This document shows, in pieces, positions 1 through 10,998 of a DNA stretch of 30,143 nucleotides. How positions within the stretch are numbered: position 1 is the stretch's first letter; each line of letters starts with the position of its first letter. The stretch comes from Spirogloea muscicola. Its lineage: Eukaryota > Streptophyta > Zygnematophyceae > Spirogloeales > Spirogloeaceae. The notes below the pieces were generated by a model. The model saw nothing but the letters and a program-made list of their open reading frames with translations, was not told where the DNA came from and made no database searches. The position numbers and the translations under genes were made by a program. Where the stretch lies: NCBI GenBank assembly GCA_009602725.1, contig WELB01000097.1, positions 370,985 to 401,127 on the forward strand, in the 5' to 3' direction.

Positions 1-25
1 GCGCTGACCGGCGGTGGCCGGGGCC

Positions 26-42
26 CGCGGCGGCGGCGGCGC
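26..42 (+). repeat. CGG trinucleotide tract in glycosyltransferase 5'UTR
   Basis: A short run of CGG/GCC triplets ends 11 nt before the proposed ATG at 54. Similar but longer CCG tracts precede the starts of two other plus-strand genes in this window. Confidence 0.6.
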
Positions 43-53
43 CGCCCGCCGCG

Positions 54-3000
54 ATGAAGAAGCGGTCGCTCTCCGTCTCGCCCTGTGAGCTCCTCTCCTC
101 GCCGCCGCCATCATCATGTCTCAGACGGAGCTGGCGGTAACTCGGAGCGAGCGAGCTTGCCTTCCCGGCTGCCGTCGCTGTGCCGCTCGGCCTCCACCGG
201 CCTGCCTGCTGCCGCCGCTCGCTCGCCAGTCATCGCTTCCAGCCGTCTTAGCTGCGAGCCCCTTGCCGTCGGGTGTCTTGTGGCTTGGCCATGTCTGCCA
301 GGCCCCTCACCACCACTCGCTGGTCTCTCGGTGTCTCGCCCTCACCCCATACTCCCTCTCCTTGTGGCGTCAGCATTAGACCTCAATTTACTCGATAATT
401 CGTGCATAATTGAGTAAATTAGTATGACCCTCACCGCTTCCTTTTCACACCTCCTTACCGCCTCCTCCTCCGAGGAAAACCGGGGAATCCTGAGAGCTGC
501 ATTGCGCGCCTTGCCACTTCTCACACCCCCGATGCCCCTGGCTCGCTCTCTACGTCCACCTTTCTGGCTCGCTCAGCTCCTCAGTAACATACTGCAAATC
601 GCCAACTGGCCTAAGATCATCTGCATTCCTCCAGCGTGTTCCAAGTCTGGCACAGTCGTTGTCGGCCTTCTGATACGTCATTTGTAAATGGCAATGAGCC
701 ACTGTTAAGATTCTCCAAGACCACAAAACATCCCCTTCCCCCCACCAATTATGCGAATTGGCAGGCTGTATCATTGCTGCCATTTGTTTGCACCGATTGC
801 TGACCTCCCCAGGCTCTCTGACTCTGCTGTCAGCAGCCAGGAGGCGGCCGGCATATGACGCTGATACGCCAACCGGGCGGGGCCGGTCGAGCGGCCTCAA
901 GCCGCTGCTCTGGGCCTTCGCCAGCGGCGTCTTCCTCCTCTCAGGTGGCACCTCCCTCCTGCCGCGCCTCTACTTGATCAATCTGCAATGCTCCATCTCC
1001 AACCAAGCACTGCCTTCTGTGTCACCTTCCTGGCGCTCCTCTTCTAAGCCTGTGGCAAGGTCCCTCCCAGATTCGCCTCCCTCCCCCCCTCCTTACCTGC
1101 ATTTGCTGCCTCTCGTGCAGAGCTCCCGCCCTGTATCTGCCACACTCGCCTTCCATAGGGCCCCCTAACCTCAGACCTCAAACCTATTTTAACAGTAACA
1201 GGGAGCATTTGCCACCATCTAGAGACCGCCACACGCATCTGACTTGGCCGCGACCAACCTCTCGCCCGTGCTTTTGCAATTGCAGGCTCTGTACTGTGCT
1301 GGAAGTACTCCAGTGTGGTAAGCAACCAGCATCTCCCGACCCTGAGCCCCCATCTTCCCCCCCTTCTTGAAGGCTCACTGTAAAAGAGGGAGCTGTTCTG
1401 TAGGGAAAAGCGTTGAAGCTGAGAGCAGGAAGCTGAGAGGTTGAAGGTGGTGGAAAGGGGTGGCTGAGGGAGGTGAGGTGTGGGGGTCGGGGCAGAAGCA
1501 GGCTGTGGAGTTTTGACACTGGGGTTTAGCTGAGTAGTGAGAGAGAGAGGGAGACACATTTGAAGTAGAGGGAGGAGGGAGGGAGGGAGAGCAATGGACG
1601 GAGAGAGGAAGAAGGAGAGTGAAGCGCGTGTGCTGACGGTGCAGCAGGCGCATGGGCGTGGCGCAACGGAGCACCCGCAGCTGATGGCGCGGGAGACGGA
1701 GCGGTTGGGGCTCTCACGGCAGCTGCCAGCACAGGAGGCGCACGACATCGGGCAACAGCTGCGGCAGCTGTCGGCGGCCAAGGAGGACGCGAGCGGCAAC
1801 CAACCTGAGGACCTCCCGGCATCGGCACCACCACCGGCGGCACTTGCAGACGAGCAGCAGCTGGCACCACTAGCGGTGCCGGTGGGGTCGGACACCTCGG
1901 CTGGTGACCCAGATCCAGCGAACTTTGTGTTTGGCAAGGCCAATTGGACAACGTCACTGCCTTTTCAGCCGCTGCCAAGGCCGGCCCAGTACACCCCCTC
2001 CTTTCGCGCATTCACCAACAGTGCTGAGCACCCAAACTCGACACTGCCATATAGCATACAGCGCGATGACCTCGTTACAACGTACCTGGACTATGTCCGG
2101 CAGCTGCGGGCTTGGGAGGACTCCAGGTGGGCCCGCCCTCCTGCCTCACTCCTTCTCCCTCCTCTTGTTGCTCCTCTACTACTTTATGTGGCTTCGTCAG
2201 CCTGTCAACCCTTGCAAATCTCTTACCCCTGCCAAACCCTCCTCATAGACGCGCTGCCATTCGACTGGCAGCAGCAATTACCCTCTTCCCCCGGCTTCTC
2301 AGTGCCGCATAATTCACCTTGCCCCTTGCTGCTACATGGAGCTCAGTGCCTGCTGTGGGCGTCCCGCCCCACCTACCCTGCCTCCTTGCAGCAAGCTTTC
2401 AAAGGAGAAAGACCGCTGGAAGCAGACGGTGGTAAAGTGCAAGGGCACGGAGTGCCCGCACTTCAAGAGCTGCGGCGGCTACTGGAATCAGATAGACGTG
2501 AGCAACTATCCTCCTACAATGTCACCCGGGCTCCGTGCTCACCGACTTTTGCCGGTCCACATTTGTCAGTGCCACGCAAAGGTCTAGAAGAGTGGACAGA
2601 CGGTCGATATGCAGCTCCGGCTGTGGAGATGCCAGCCACTCCAGGCCACTCCTGGCTGTGGAGATACTAAAATTTCTGATCAGGGTCTTGTGCTCAGGGT
2701 GTGCGGTGTAGATGTAGAATCACACGGACATCACAAAATGCTTCTTAATGCTTTTGCAGGCATGCTGGGCTCCAGAGATGACGGACTTTACCAGATTTCA
2801 CCCCAAGCCACCGTACAACTGCCCCGACTACAAGGCGGTGCGTAGCACAGCCCTGTGCTGGCCCCGCAGCTGTGCTGCTGCTGCTGAGGCTGCGGCAGCC
2901 ATATTTTGGTGCTCAAGCTCGCAAGTTGAGCAATAAGAAGAAGGCACGGTGTGTGTACGGTGGAGCTTCTGTTTCTCGCCCCCCACTTTATTGATGTGCC

Positions 3001-6000
3001 TCTGTCATCTTGGTAATATGCACCTTCTGGGAGCTCTGAGTGTTTGAAGCCCCTGCCCTATTTTCCCTGATTGCTTCTTGCTCCTCCCTCCTTCCCTCTC
3101 CCTTCCATTCGGTCCATCTCTTCTACTCCTCCTTCCACTTTCTTGCCGCTTGCATTATCCATTTTCCTGCAGCCCAATGGCACCATGGAGCACAACTACA
3201 CGTGCTCAGTCAACTGGGACTACCACCGGCATGAGATGTGGTATGCTCAGGTACTGCATGCTGTGGCCTCGTCTGCTTGCCGTGGGTCGCACATATCCAA
3301 GGGTTCGAAGTTGAAGGCACAAATATCAGCGAGCAAGCTTAGAGTATCTCAGGGTTGCTTAAAATGTCGGTCCAAGGCGGGTTGCTCAGAGAGTGCCAGC
3401 TTCCACTTTGTTTTGTCATCACGGTATGGAGGTCCAGAACATCCTGAACATCTTTAATCTGACCCAAGACAGTGGGTCAGATTTGCAAGTCACCTCACAG
3501 TGTTCTCTGTATCTCGCCCTTCTGTATGCCCTTTTGGGCAGGTCTTCGTCATCAACAACGTATACGTCAATGCACGCGGGCTGGTTTTCAACCAGACGCA
3601 TTTCTTTGACCGCAATGGCTGCGGCAAGGAGCACAAATTTGAGTACCAGGCCAATGTAACACCAGTGTGGCACTTCAAGGTCTGCCACACTTGCCACAGG
3701 GACTCAATGCAGTGTGCCACAGCCTCCCTTCTCCTTCGTGCTTAGCCTGCAGCCCTTTACTGTGCCCCCCCCCCCCTCTTTCTTAGATACACAAGCCAGG
3801 AGGGAGCAAGCCTGCTGCCTCGTGGAAGTTTCTACCTCCTGCTTTACATTCTGAATGTTGGTACAGTGGGCTGCATGGCCGTGCTGCAGAACCTTGTGAA
3901 CCTGGTGCACTGGAACGCTTATGCATTCTTCCATGGCATCACCGAGATGCTCCCAGTGCTCATGATGATTGGCAAGTCTTTCCGCAAGTAAGTAAGCTGC
4001 TGCTGCCCCTTCTGAGGCCTGCCCTCTTTCTTCCCCTTGCAGACATCGTGTTGGCTGCTTCCTTTCTCCCCTCCGCTCCACAGCTCGGGTGGTCAGCCAG
4101 CCAGCAAGCAGCGCATTGGCAACTGCTGCTCTTGGATACCGCATACATGTATTGTTGTTGTCTGTTCCATCCTGTGAGGAGCGTAAGTCTCGCTTGTAAC
4201 GCTATCAGCCGTACTTAACAAAAGTGTAAGGATGGTACTTAAGTAATAGGCTTAAGTAATAGGGCTCGGAATCGAGGAGCAGACCCTGAAGTCTTACTCT
4301 TCGGCCACCCCCCAACCCCTCACATCCTTCAACCTTGTGCTGTGCAACTTGTGCAGCCTCAAGGGCATGCCGGTCGCAAACAAAGCGGGGCAGGTGGACT
4401 TCTATGACAAGGTGGCGCAGAGCATCATAGGCATCCCCACTGCCGACTTCAACTTTCAGGTCATCGGCAACAACGAGCTCTTCTTTGCTGAGCGTCTCGT
4501 GCAGCCTTTCTATCAGGTCCGCACACCAGCCGTCCTCTGCTAGCACGCAGCGAGCGTGAATGAGGAGAAGGGGCGGTTGGGCTTCAGGGGGAAGGAGAGG
4601 GATTCGCAAATGTATCCTGGGGCTGTGGTGCCTCCTTGTCATTTTACTTGCTAAATATCTTTGTTCAAAGTCGTGGTCGTGTAGGCCTGAAAACCACGTT
4701 TGCTCAATTTCCACATTGCATGATATGATCCGGCTTGGTTTCAAAGTTCAAGGATATTGCTGTCCAACAAGCACCAGCTTGTGTGCAGTGGTGCGGGCGG
4801 CCCAGCCGGTCTCTGTGGAAATCGTTCCGCAAGCACCACCTTCTGCCACACGGCGGCCTGCCCGTATTCAACACCGACTGGTCGCTAAGGTGTTGCATAG
4901 AACCAGTCTGTATCTGGCTAGAGAGCCTGCTACCACGTTCAGCGTAGGATGAAGGGTCAGCAGGCCTGGAGGCATGTAGCTGACTCACTGTGCAGCTGAG
5001 CCAGCTGCTGTTGCTCCTAAGCTTGATCGCCTATAGCACATTGTGCCTGAGGAGCCCCACTTCCTGATACCGTGGCTTGCACAGGCCTGACCTTGGTAAT
5101 GAGCCGCTGGAGGACCTTGTTCAAACGGGCCGGTGGATTGTGGTGCTCAGCAAACGCTACAAAAGCAGGTTCCTCTTCTCCCCCCACACTTGTCCTTTGA
5201 CTCAAAGCCAAAGACTTCCATAATCATGAGTCAAGTCGTAGAAGGACCACCTCTTGCAGTCTTTGGCTTCCTGTGTCCTTGATTGGAAGAGCACCTTTTC
5301 CAACACAGTCATCACTAAGCTGTCAAGTCGCCTCTGCTAGACGAACTTACAGTAGAGGAGGGAGGTCTAAAGCTGTTGCATGTTCAGGGCCACACTGAGC
5401 TTCCAATGGAGACCATTGCGCCCTCCTGTCTTAGACTGCAGCAGCCGAGAGATTGACCTGCCCAGATGTGGAGCAAAGTGCTAATAATGCAAGAGTCCAC
5501 TTCTGGCTCACCAGACGGCTGGTTCAGTCGGACAATGTCCAGGCTCTTCTTGAGGGGCTGTGGCCGGGCAGGGTGCACACGTTTGACGGCAGGTCAGCAC
5601 AGATGCTCCTTATCTGTTTCAACAATGACTAGTTCCATCTGCCAGCTGACTGTGCATCAATTTTCCTATGCAGCTCTTTCTCATGTGTTCTGCGAGACAT
5701 TCATCTCCATGAGGGCAGCATTTTGGTGTCCAAGGAGGGCATTACAGGTGCTAATACTGCCATGACAATGTTGATGTTTATAGCTCGAACATGTTGGAAT
5801 CCAAGAAGATTTTCAACCGCGCTCGGCTGTACGTGGGCACTCATGGTGCAGGTAAGGCACCCTCCTGGCTATGAAGACCCCTTTTCTTTCCCAACGCTTA
5901 CAGAGCAACTCCAACAACTCTTCCTTTTTGGCGTCACTCAGATATTCTCAGTACAGCATGTAACAGCACTGCGGCATTGAAAGCATTGTACAATTGCTGT

Positions 6001-6476
6001 GAGCCACAGTGAGCTGGCAATTGCCTCAGTTGCTCTTCCACAGGCGGTAAGAGTGACAGGCGGGCAGTTGTTGTATCTATGCATTGAGTATCGGGAACTC
6101 GACAAAGCAACTCGACAAAGCAAGGGTGTATGGTCTTATGCACAAGCCAGTGTCCAAGGTTGATGCTGATGTTGCTTGAGGTGCAGCCTTGACCAACATG
6201 GTGTACATGCCACCGGGAGGTGTCATTTTAGAGATTCGTCCGAGACTCTACACAAACCCATGTTTCCATCATATGGCGGAGGTTTGTGACCTTGCATACT
6301 TCATGATGTTCGGCAACGGCGACAAGGACTCTGATATCTCTGTGGACGTTGAGGAGGTCGAGCGCACCCTTCATCAGATCAAGGCTCTGATGGAGGGTCG
6401 GTTGCCCAAGGTCGAGGGACGAGAGTCCACTTTCCAGGAGGTAATAGGTCGGAAAGTGGACCAGAACTTCCAATAG
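54..6476 (+). CDS. GT61/DUF563-type glycosyltransferase, Golgi type II membrane protein
   Basis: Multi-exon gene, probably transferring a sugar onto glycans in the Golgi lumen. Proposed exons: 54-84, 837-944, 1286-1317, 1645-2126, 2392-2497, 2760-2837, 3173-3250, 3542-3679, 3890-3987, 4357-4516, 4789-4889, 5085-5168, an unresolved part, 5784-5851, 6187-6476. Phases agree across all listed junctions; the resolved exons give about 617 residues. The N-terminus (MKKRSLSVSP, then Arg-rich) precedes one membrane helix at residues ~31-51 (LLWAFASGVFLLSGSVL), followed by a Gln/Glu-rich coiled-coil-like stem. The catalytic region has Cys-rich segments, sequons N-G-T, N-Y-T, N-Q-T and N-V-T, the HWNAYAFFHGITEMLP block typical of DUF563 proteins, WIVVLSKRYKSR, then IFNRARLYVGTHGA and LTNMVYMPPG, the HGAG-LTN-type signature. 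A middle exon between 5169 and 5783 must be missing, because family members carry about 30 more residues there. Donor and acceptor sugar cannot be told. Confidence 0.8.
3456..3483. repeat. perfect inverted repeat (hairpin) inside a glycosyltransferase intron
   Basis: Arms AATCTGACCCA (3456-3466) and TGGGTCAGATT (3473-3483) are exact reverse complements around a 6-nt spacer. It lies inside the intron 3251-3541, so it would fold in the pre-mRNA. No function is known to me. Confidence 0.75.
4238..4263. repeat. 13-bp tandem duplication in an intron
   Basis: CTTAAGTAATAGG is present twice back to back in the intron 3988-4356 of the glycosyltransferase gene. It is AT-rich, unlike the surroundings. 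Confidence 0.7.
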
Positions 6477-7189
6477 TCCTTGTAGAATTCCTTAAATGTG
6501 GTGCTTCAGGGAGTGTGGTGTATGTAGAAGTGCCTCAAGTACCTTAGATATTCATTTATTGATACATTCATTTGAACAATCTATTACCTCAATGTGCTGG
6601 AAATCAGTACCATATGTTGCATAACACTGCACTGGAATTGTTGGTCCCCACCTGACATTGTTCATACCTGTGTCCATCATTGTCAATGTCTCACGATGTA
6701 TTGAAGTAGTGGTTTTTGAGGACGAAGTTGCTATCAAAAGCAAGCATGGTTGCACGGCTAGCGTCAACCAAGAGGGTTGGCCATTGCGAGAAGCTTTGGC
6801 AGTTGCGAGAAGCTTATAGCGTTTGATCATTTGTGCATTTCCATCACTGAGGACTCGTACAATTCAAGATGGATGTAAGAGTGACGTAGTGGCGTGGCGC
6901 CACCAGTATGCGGCTGGGCCATGTCGACCTGGACTGATCAAGTGTCATGTGGTTTAGGCTTAGTTTGTAGCGCACGAAGCAGCCCGGTCATGGAAATGTG
7001 CTAGCGCTCGACGCAATGAACATTGCTTGGCAGCTACAATAACTTGCCAGATAGAGTGAAGTCAGACAATTGTGACACGAAATGCACCTTGTGAGCGCAA
7101 GCACATCACCTGGCAGATAGTTTGCAGGCCTCTTGGCGCCCTGGCTTTTGAAGCTAACGACCACCTTTGCCTTTTAAATGTTTCAGAAT
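6477..7189. other. 3' flank of the glycosyltransferase gene, no gene seen
   Basis: No ORF here looks coding. A TGTAA motif, the usual green-algal poly(A) signal, is at 6874-6878, but 400 nt beyond the stop. The 13-mer TTGCGAGAAGCTT occurs twice near 6784 and 6801. The rest is unremarkable AT-richer spacer. Confidence 0.5.
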
Positions 7190-7270
7190 AGTCCCAAAGA
7201 ACGCAGAAGAAATGGGGAGCTTTTCCAGGAGGGAGCAATGGCGTGAAAGGCCAGCCCACGGAGGAATGAG
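7190..7270 (-). mobile_element. short decayed fragment of the window's dispersed repeat family
   Basis: GGCCAGCCCACGGAGGAATG resembles, in reverse orientation, the GGGCTGG...CCAGCCC/CATTCTTTT block seen in better copies at 7525-7560 and 28360-28400. Very degraded, and the edges are uncertain. Confidence 0.4.
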
Positions 7271-7364
7271 CAATGGTCGAAGGGTATTGAACATTCAGTC
7301 GTCGGAAGACAAGTGGTCAGTAAGGACGGCAGCTCAGTAAATCCTAATTAGCAGCCGCAAGTTG

Positions 7365-7605
7365 GCAATCCTAGCAGCCGGCTCTCGTGGGGGTGCCTCT
7401 TTTCCGGCTGCAAGTTACTCCGACTTGCTACTGCTAACCCGGGGTTACTAAGCTCCCCTCCGTTGTAGTCTCGTGCATAGCTGTGAGGTAAAGGTGTCTT
7501 TCGGCTTTTGGACCTTGTCCGTTCTTTCTGGGCTGGCCTTTTCCAGCCACCTTCTTCAATTGGGCGAGCTACTCCCCTAGCAGCCGGACTGGAGAAGGAA
7601 GCAGT
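7365..7605 (+). mobile_element. retroelement 3'-end fragment, plus orientation
   Basis: It starts inside a coding remnant reading GSRGGASFPAASYSDLLLLT followed by R-G-Y and a stop near 7469. A 3' untranslated part follows, with TAGTCTCGTGCATAGCTGTG, the ACCTTGTCC-GTTCTTTC block and the hairpin GGGCTGG..CCAGCC at about 7539-7557. The same order of blocks recurs at 24780-25010, 27836-28410, 28695-28990 and 29050-29320. It lacks everything upstream, as expected for a 5'-truncated non-LTR copy. Confidence 0.65.
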
Positions 7606-7639
7606 CCCACCTGCCGGTGGCGAGAGCCAGCAGGCAGGA

Positions 7640-7965
7640 CATGGTAAGCACGAAAGAAGCAAGGCGTGAACCAAGCGGGAAAGTGGATAAACGAAGAAAG
7701 GGCTCGCCCATTGAGGATAGGAGAAGTGGCTCTCCCAATGGTGGCAAGGGCTTTGAGAAGCCAGCCCGAAAAGAATTGACAAGGTTCGAAGGGGCCAAAC
7801 TACGAGCTAAGCAGCGACTACGGGGCCTGAAGAGGCTATGGCAGAACGGGGGAGGATGGATCACTCAGTATTTACGAGTGAGGAGCCTCAAATCCGACAG
7901 ACTAGCTGCCGGAAAACTATCTCCTGAGGATAGGGGCTGGAAAAGCCAGCCCAAAAAAGAATGAA
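7640..7965 (-). mobile_element. retroelement 3'-end fragment, minus orientation, tail-to-tail with its neighbour
   Basis: Read on the minus strand it contains, in order, CATTCTTTTTTGGGCTGGCT with its hairpin, a degraded TTTTCCGGCAGCTAG/CTCACTCGTAAATACTGAG segment, then TTTGGCCCCTTCGAACCTTG and a second GGGCTGGCTTCTCAAAGCCC block. The last part is nearly the same as plus-strand sequence at about 27920-28030. Its 3' side faces the 3' side of the copy at 7365-7605. Confidence 0.6.
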
Positions 7966-8784
7966 TTAAGTACGATAAGAGGGCTGCTGATCATGCAGGC
8001 TGTGCGCCGGGGCGACGATCCCAGTGATCGAGTTTCCATGGGTTCGATACTCAGTTCTGACGACCCTGCGTCACCAGAGATTCGTTTAGTACGGTCGGAC
8101 AGGATGGCCGCCAGTGGAACCCTGCCGGCCGAAAGCGCCCCACTAGGCCCACCGTGATCGTGCGGGGCCGGCGGGGAGGGAGGGGGAGGGGGGCCTCCCT
8201 CCCCGCCTGCTGGTCAAGCTACGATCTGCGCCCTTCGCCTCCGGAGCCCCACCCCAGGACAGCGGGCAACCCTCGGCCCCCATAAATCCTAGACCCCCAA
8301 ATCCCAGGCCCTGTACACCCCCGGCCCGCCATGGCCGCCGCACCCGGAGCTCCGTCGCCCGCCCGCCCGCCCGCCCGCTATGCAGAGGTCCCGGGGCCCT
8401 CCAGTCGGCCCTCTCACGCTGGCCTTGCGCGGCCGCCGCCTCCGTCTGAGCAGAGGCCCCCTCCCTCGACGCCCCCAGCGCCGCGCGCTGCCGCTTTTTG
8501 GCCCGCCATCCACTGCCTGTCATCAAGCAACGCTCGCCCGACCTGCCGGGGACGTGCCTCTGCCGCCTCGCTGCCTGGCGCAGCCAAGAGCCCGGTGGAA
8601 CGTCGGCGGCAGCCGACCGGCTTCTTGCCCATCGGGGCCCAGCCCCTGAGCTGCTGCGCCAAAGCCTGTTCTGCCAACGCCAGTCACACACGACGGCCGC
8701 GCCTCGCCGCCAGCTTCCCGACGTCGTCCGCGACGCCGCCGGCGCGCTGCCGTGGAGCAGAGCCGCAGGATCGGCTCGCCTGTG
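7966..8784. other. 5' flank and likely promoter/5'UTR of the stress-protein gene
   Basis: Very GC-rich from 8100 on. It holds a G-rich block at 8170-8207 and a (GCCC)n tetranucleotide run at about 8357-8378. ORFs in this stretch exist on both strands but are Arg/Pro/Ala-rich, have no recognisable motif, and look like by-products of base composition. The frame just upstream of the ATG at 8785 is open back to 8650 but has no earlier ATG. Confidence 0.5.
8170..8207. repeat. G-rich 12-bp inverted repeat with G-quadruplex potential
   Basis: GGCGGGGAGGGA at 8170-8181 is the exact reverse complement of TCCCTCCCCGCC at 8196-8207. Left arm plus spacer contain at least four G-runs of three or more. 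It lies about 580 bp upstream of the stress-protein ATG. A similar G-rich block is at the right edge of the window (30098-30132). Confidence 0.65.
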
Positions 8785-10998
8785 ATGACCGCGGAGAAAA
8801 TCGTTGTCGTGGTGACGCCCGATGCAACGACCAGGTGAGGGCTCTCCGCGGAGCGTGACGGCGCCTCACCGGTAGCGGCCAGTGGGGTGACAGGGCTGGC
8901 TATGCGTAGAGAAGCACGGCCGCCTGTTCTACTTGAGATCATGTCGGCCAGGTCCACTGGTACTGGTATGACAAGCTGTGGCTGTAACTTGGAGGTTACC
9001 TTGACCTTTAGTGTGTGCTGATCTTTGGAAATCTGCAGCCACAATGCACTCCGCTTTGCACTCCGCAACGTGTACCGTGGTCATGGCTCCATCGTGCTAC
9101 TCCACGTCATCAGCAGCGTGCCGGGCAATGTTTGCCGGGAAGGCGTCCTTGGTCTACGCAAGCTCAGCACCGTGTGGAGGTCCATAAGGAGCTCGCTGCT
9201 TACATGTGCAGCATGCACAGGACGCTCAAGAAGCGCAGGCAGGCGCACCTGCCTCCAGGCATGCCTTGTAGTAGCGACTAGATTGTGACAATCCCTTCAG
9301 CCTCGTTGTCAGATTACCTTCGCTGCTAGTGGCTGAGTTATTAGCTTGAACTCAAAGTGCAACATTATGCTATGGCCGCACAAGCTTGCGGGAAGCCAAG
9401 ACTGACTGTTACTTTGCTACCGGCACTTGCAGAGGCAGCGCACACGCCGGTAAGCTCTGTAAGCGGCTCGAGGCTTGCACGCTACCTGCACGAGGAGGTT
9501 CACCCCGAGCTTCAGGAGCTCAAGAATGTGTGCGAGGAGTGCAAGGTTGGTAGTAGTCCCTCAGCTGGTCAAACTTGACCCACTTGCATTGTCTTTAATT
9601 CTACTCAGCGGTTGCTAGCACTTATACAGACAGGTCCATCTTGTAGGTGATCTGAGTCACTTATTTGCAAAGTGCCAGGTTTCTGCTTCAGTCAAGGTGG
9701 CCATGGATGACAATCCTGGACAGGGGACTCTAGAGCAGGCCACTCTACTCGGCGCCACGTGCCTTGTCTTTGGCAAGCCCAGCACAAATATCGGCCGGTA
9801 ATGGCAAGTCTCAATGCAGCTGCCAGATTTACAAGTTTATCCTGGCTGTCACATATTCCCATAATGTATGACTTTGCAACTGTACATGTTCGCCTTGGGA
9901 ATCCTATGCCTAGAGGTGGTTTTGCTTGCATTGGGGGTCTAACCTGCACCATGATGGCTGTCTGGTTTGACATCCTTTAGCTGACTTCCTGCATTGAGCA
10001 TTGTGCTTCAGAAACTTGGGCAGAACAGCTGCTTATTGTGCAAAGCGCAAGCCAGCCTCGATGGCCATGTTCGTTGTGGACCGGACAGGCCTCCTCTTTC
10101 AGCACCAGACTGATACGCAGCCTAAAGCTCCAGGACTCCGGGTCAAGCTTCCAGGTCAGACACCCTGCCGTCATGCCCAGGAAAGACACCCGAAGCAGTG
10201 CAAAGTTTGTCGAGGGGCCACAGCAACCTGTGCTCAGGCTGAGTATCTTCTTGTTCTTGTCATCGTTGCAGATTCCAGCGGGAGCTCCAGCACAGACCTG
10301 ACGACAAGCTTCTCCTCCTTCTCCATCTCCAGGGGTGCGAATAAAGAGCTCGAATGCTGCCTTGGTCTCTGGCTTCTGGACCTTGTGTTTGCGCTTAGCT
10401 GCAGTTGTCGTTCGTGACAATATCCTGATCAAACGAAAGCGGGTGCCCTGGTCCTACGCCAGGGTTGCACGGTCGCGCTGCAGGAGGCAGGCTGGCAACG
10501 AGCCATACGCCCTCGTGGAAGGGCACATCAGTTGTCAACCCGCATTCGGTCACTGGGGAGTCACCAATCATGGCCTTGCCAGCATCGGCCAAGCCCACAT
10601 CCGTTTTTCCTACTCCTCCCAAAGCCACGAACATCATCAAGCCCGCATTTGTGGACCACCATATGTTCTTTGGGCAGCTTGGCAGGGCCCAAAGCTCTGA
10701 CACACACACGCGCCCAGGCCAGCAGGAGGACCTACTCTTGGATGCTCTAAAATGTGGAAGCTCCCTGGAGATCCCTTACAAGTTGGACTCTTTTGGAACG
10801 TCGATGGGCACCGGCAAACGCCGCAAGTCCTTCACAGACGTGCAGGAGCGTAGCCGCCAGGAAGGCCCGCGGGAGGAGCTCTGGTCCGTGGACAGCGGCA
10901 TTGTTGCAACGGCCGAGTATCAAAGTGAGCAGGAGACCGAGTGTTTAAGTGTAAATCGCCAAGGTCGGGGGACAGTGAGACCGCTCCAATACTACTAA
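8785..10998 (+). CDS. universal stress protein (UspA-fold) with long C-terminal tail
   Basis: Proposed exons 8785-8834, 9039-9117, 9168-9270, 9433-9545, 9679-9797, 10012-10154, 10272-10334, 10484-10998; phases close to give 394 residues. The N-terminal part reads MTAEKIVVVVTPDATT then NALRFALRNVYRGHGSIVLL-HVISS, the beta-alpha-beta start of a Usp domain. Exon 4 gives RYLHEEVHPELQELKNVCEE, exon 5 VSASVKVAM and QATLLGATCLVFGKPSTNIG, exon 6 LGRTAAYCAKRKPASMAMFV, matching the closing strands and helix. The classical G-x2-G-x9-G-S ATP loop is not intact, so ATP binding is doubtful. Residues beyond ~195 form an unrecognised Ser/Pro/Lys-rich tail. The Usp exons 1, 2, 5 and 6 are well supported; exons 3, 7 and 8 are tentative, and the 50-nt intron 9118-9167 is short. 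Confidence 0.68.

Noticed and set aside
3787-3889. Coding extension upstream of the exon at 3890 (YLLLYILNVGTVGCMAVLQ)
   Set aside because: Using the acceptor at 3889 keeps phase 0 with the exon ending at 3679 and joins VWHFK directly to NLVNLVHW, which fits the family better; the longer version needs a different donor.
7985-8060. tRNA-like or SINE-like box B (GGGTTCGATACTC)
   Set aside because: The T-stem does not pair, and no matching acceptor stem or box A was found.
8143-8858. ORFs of 175-182 aa on both strands in the GC-rich region before the stress-protein gene
   Set aside because: Overlap each other, show only Pro/Ala/Arg bias, and have no domain; they fit 5'UTR/promoter composition.
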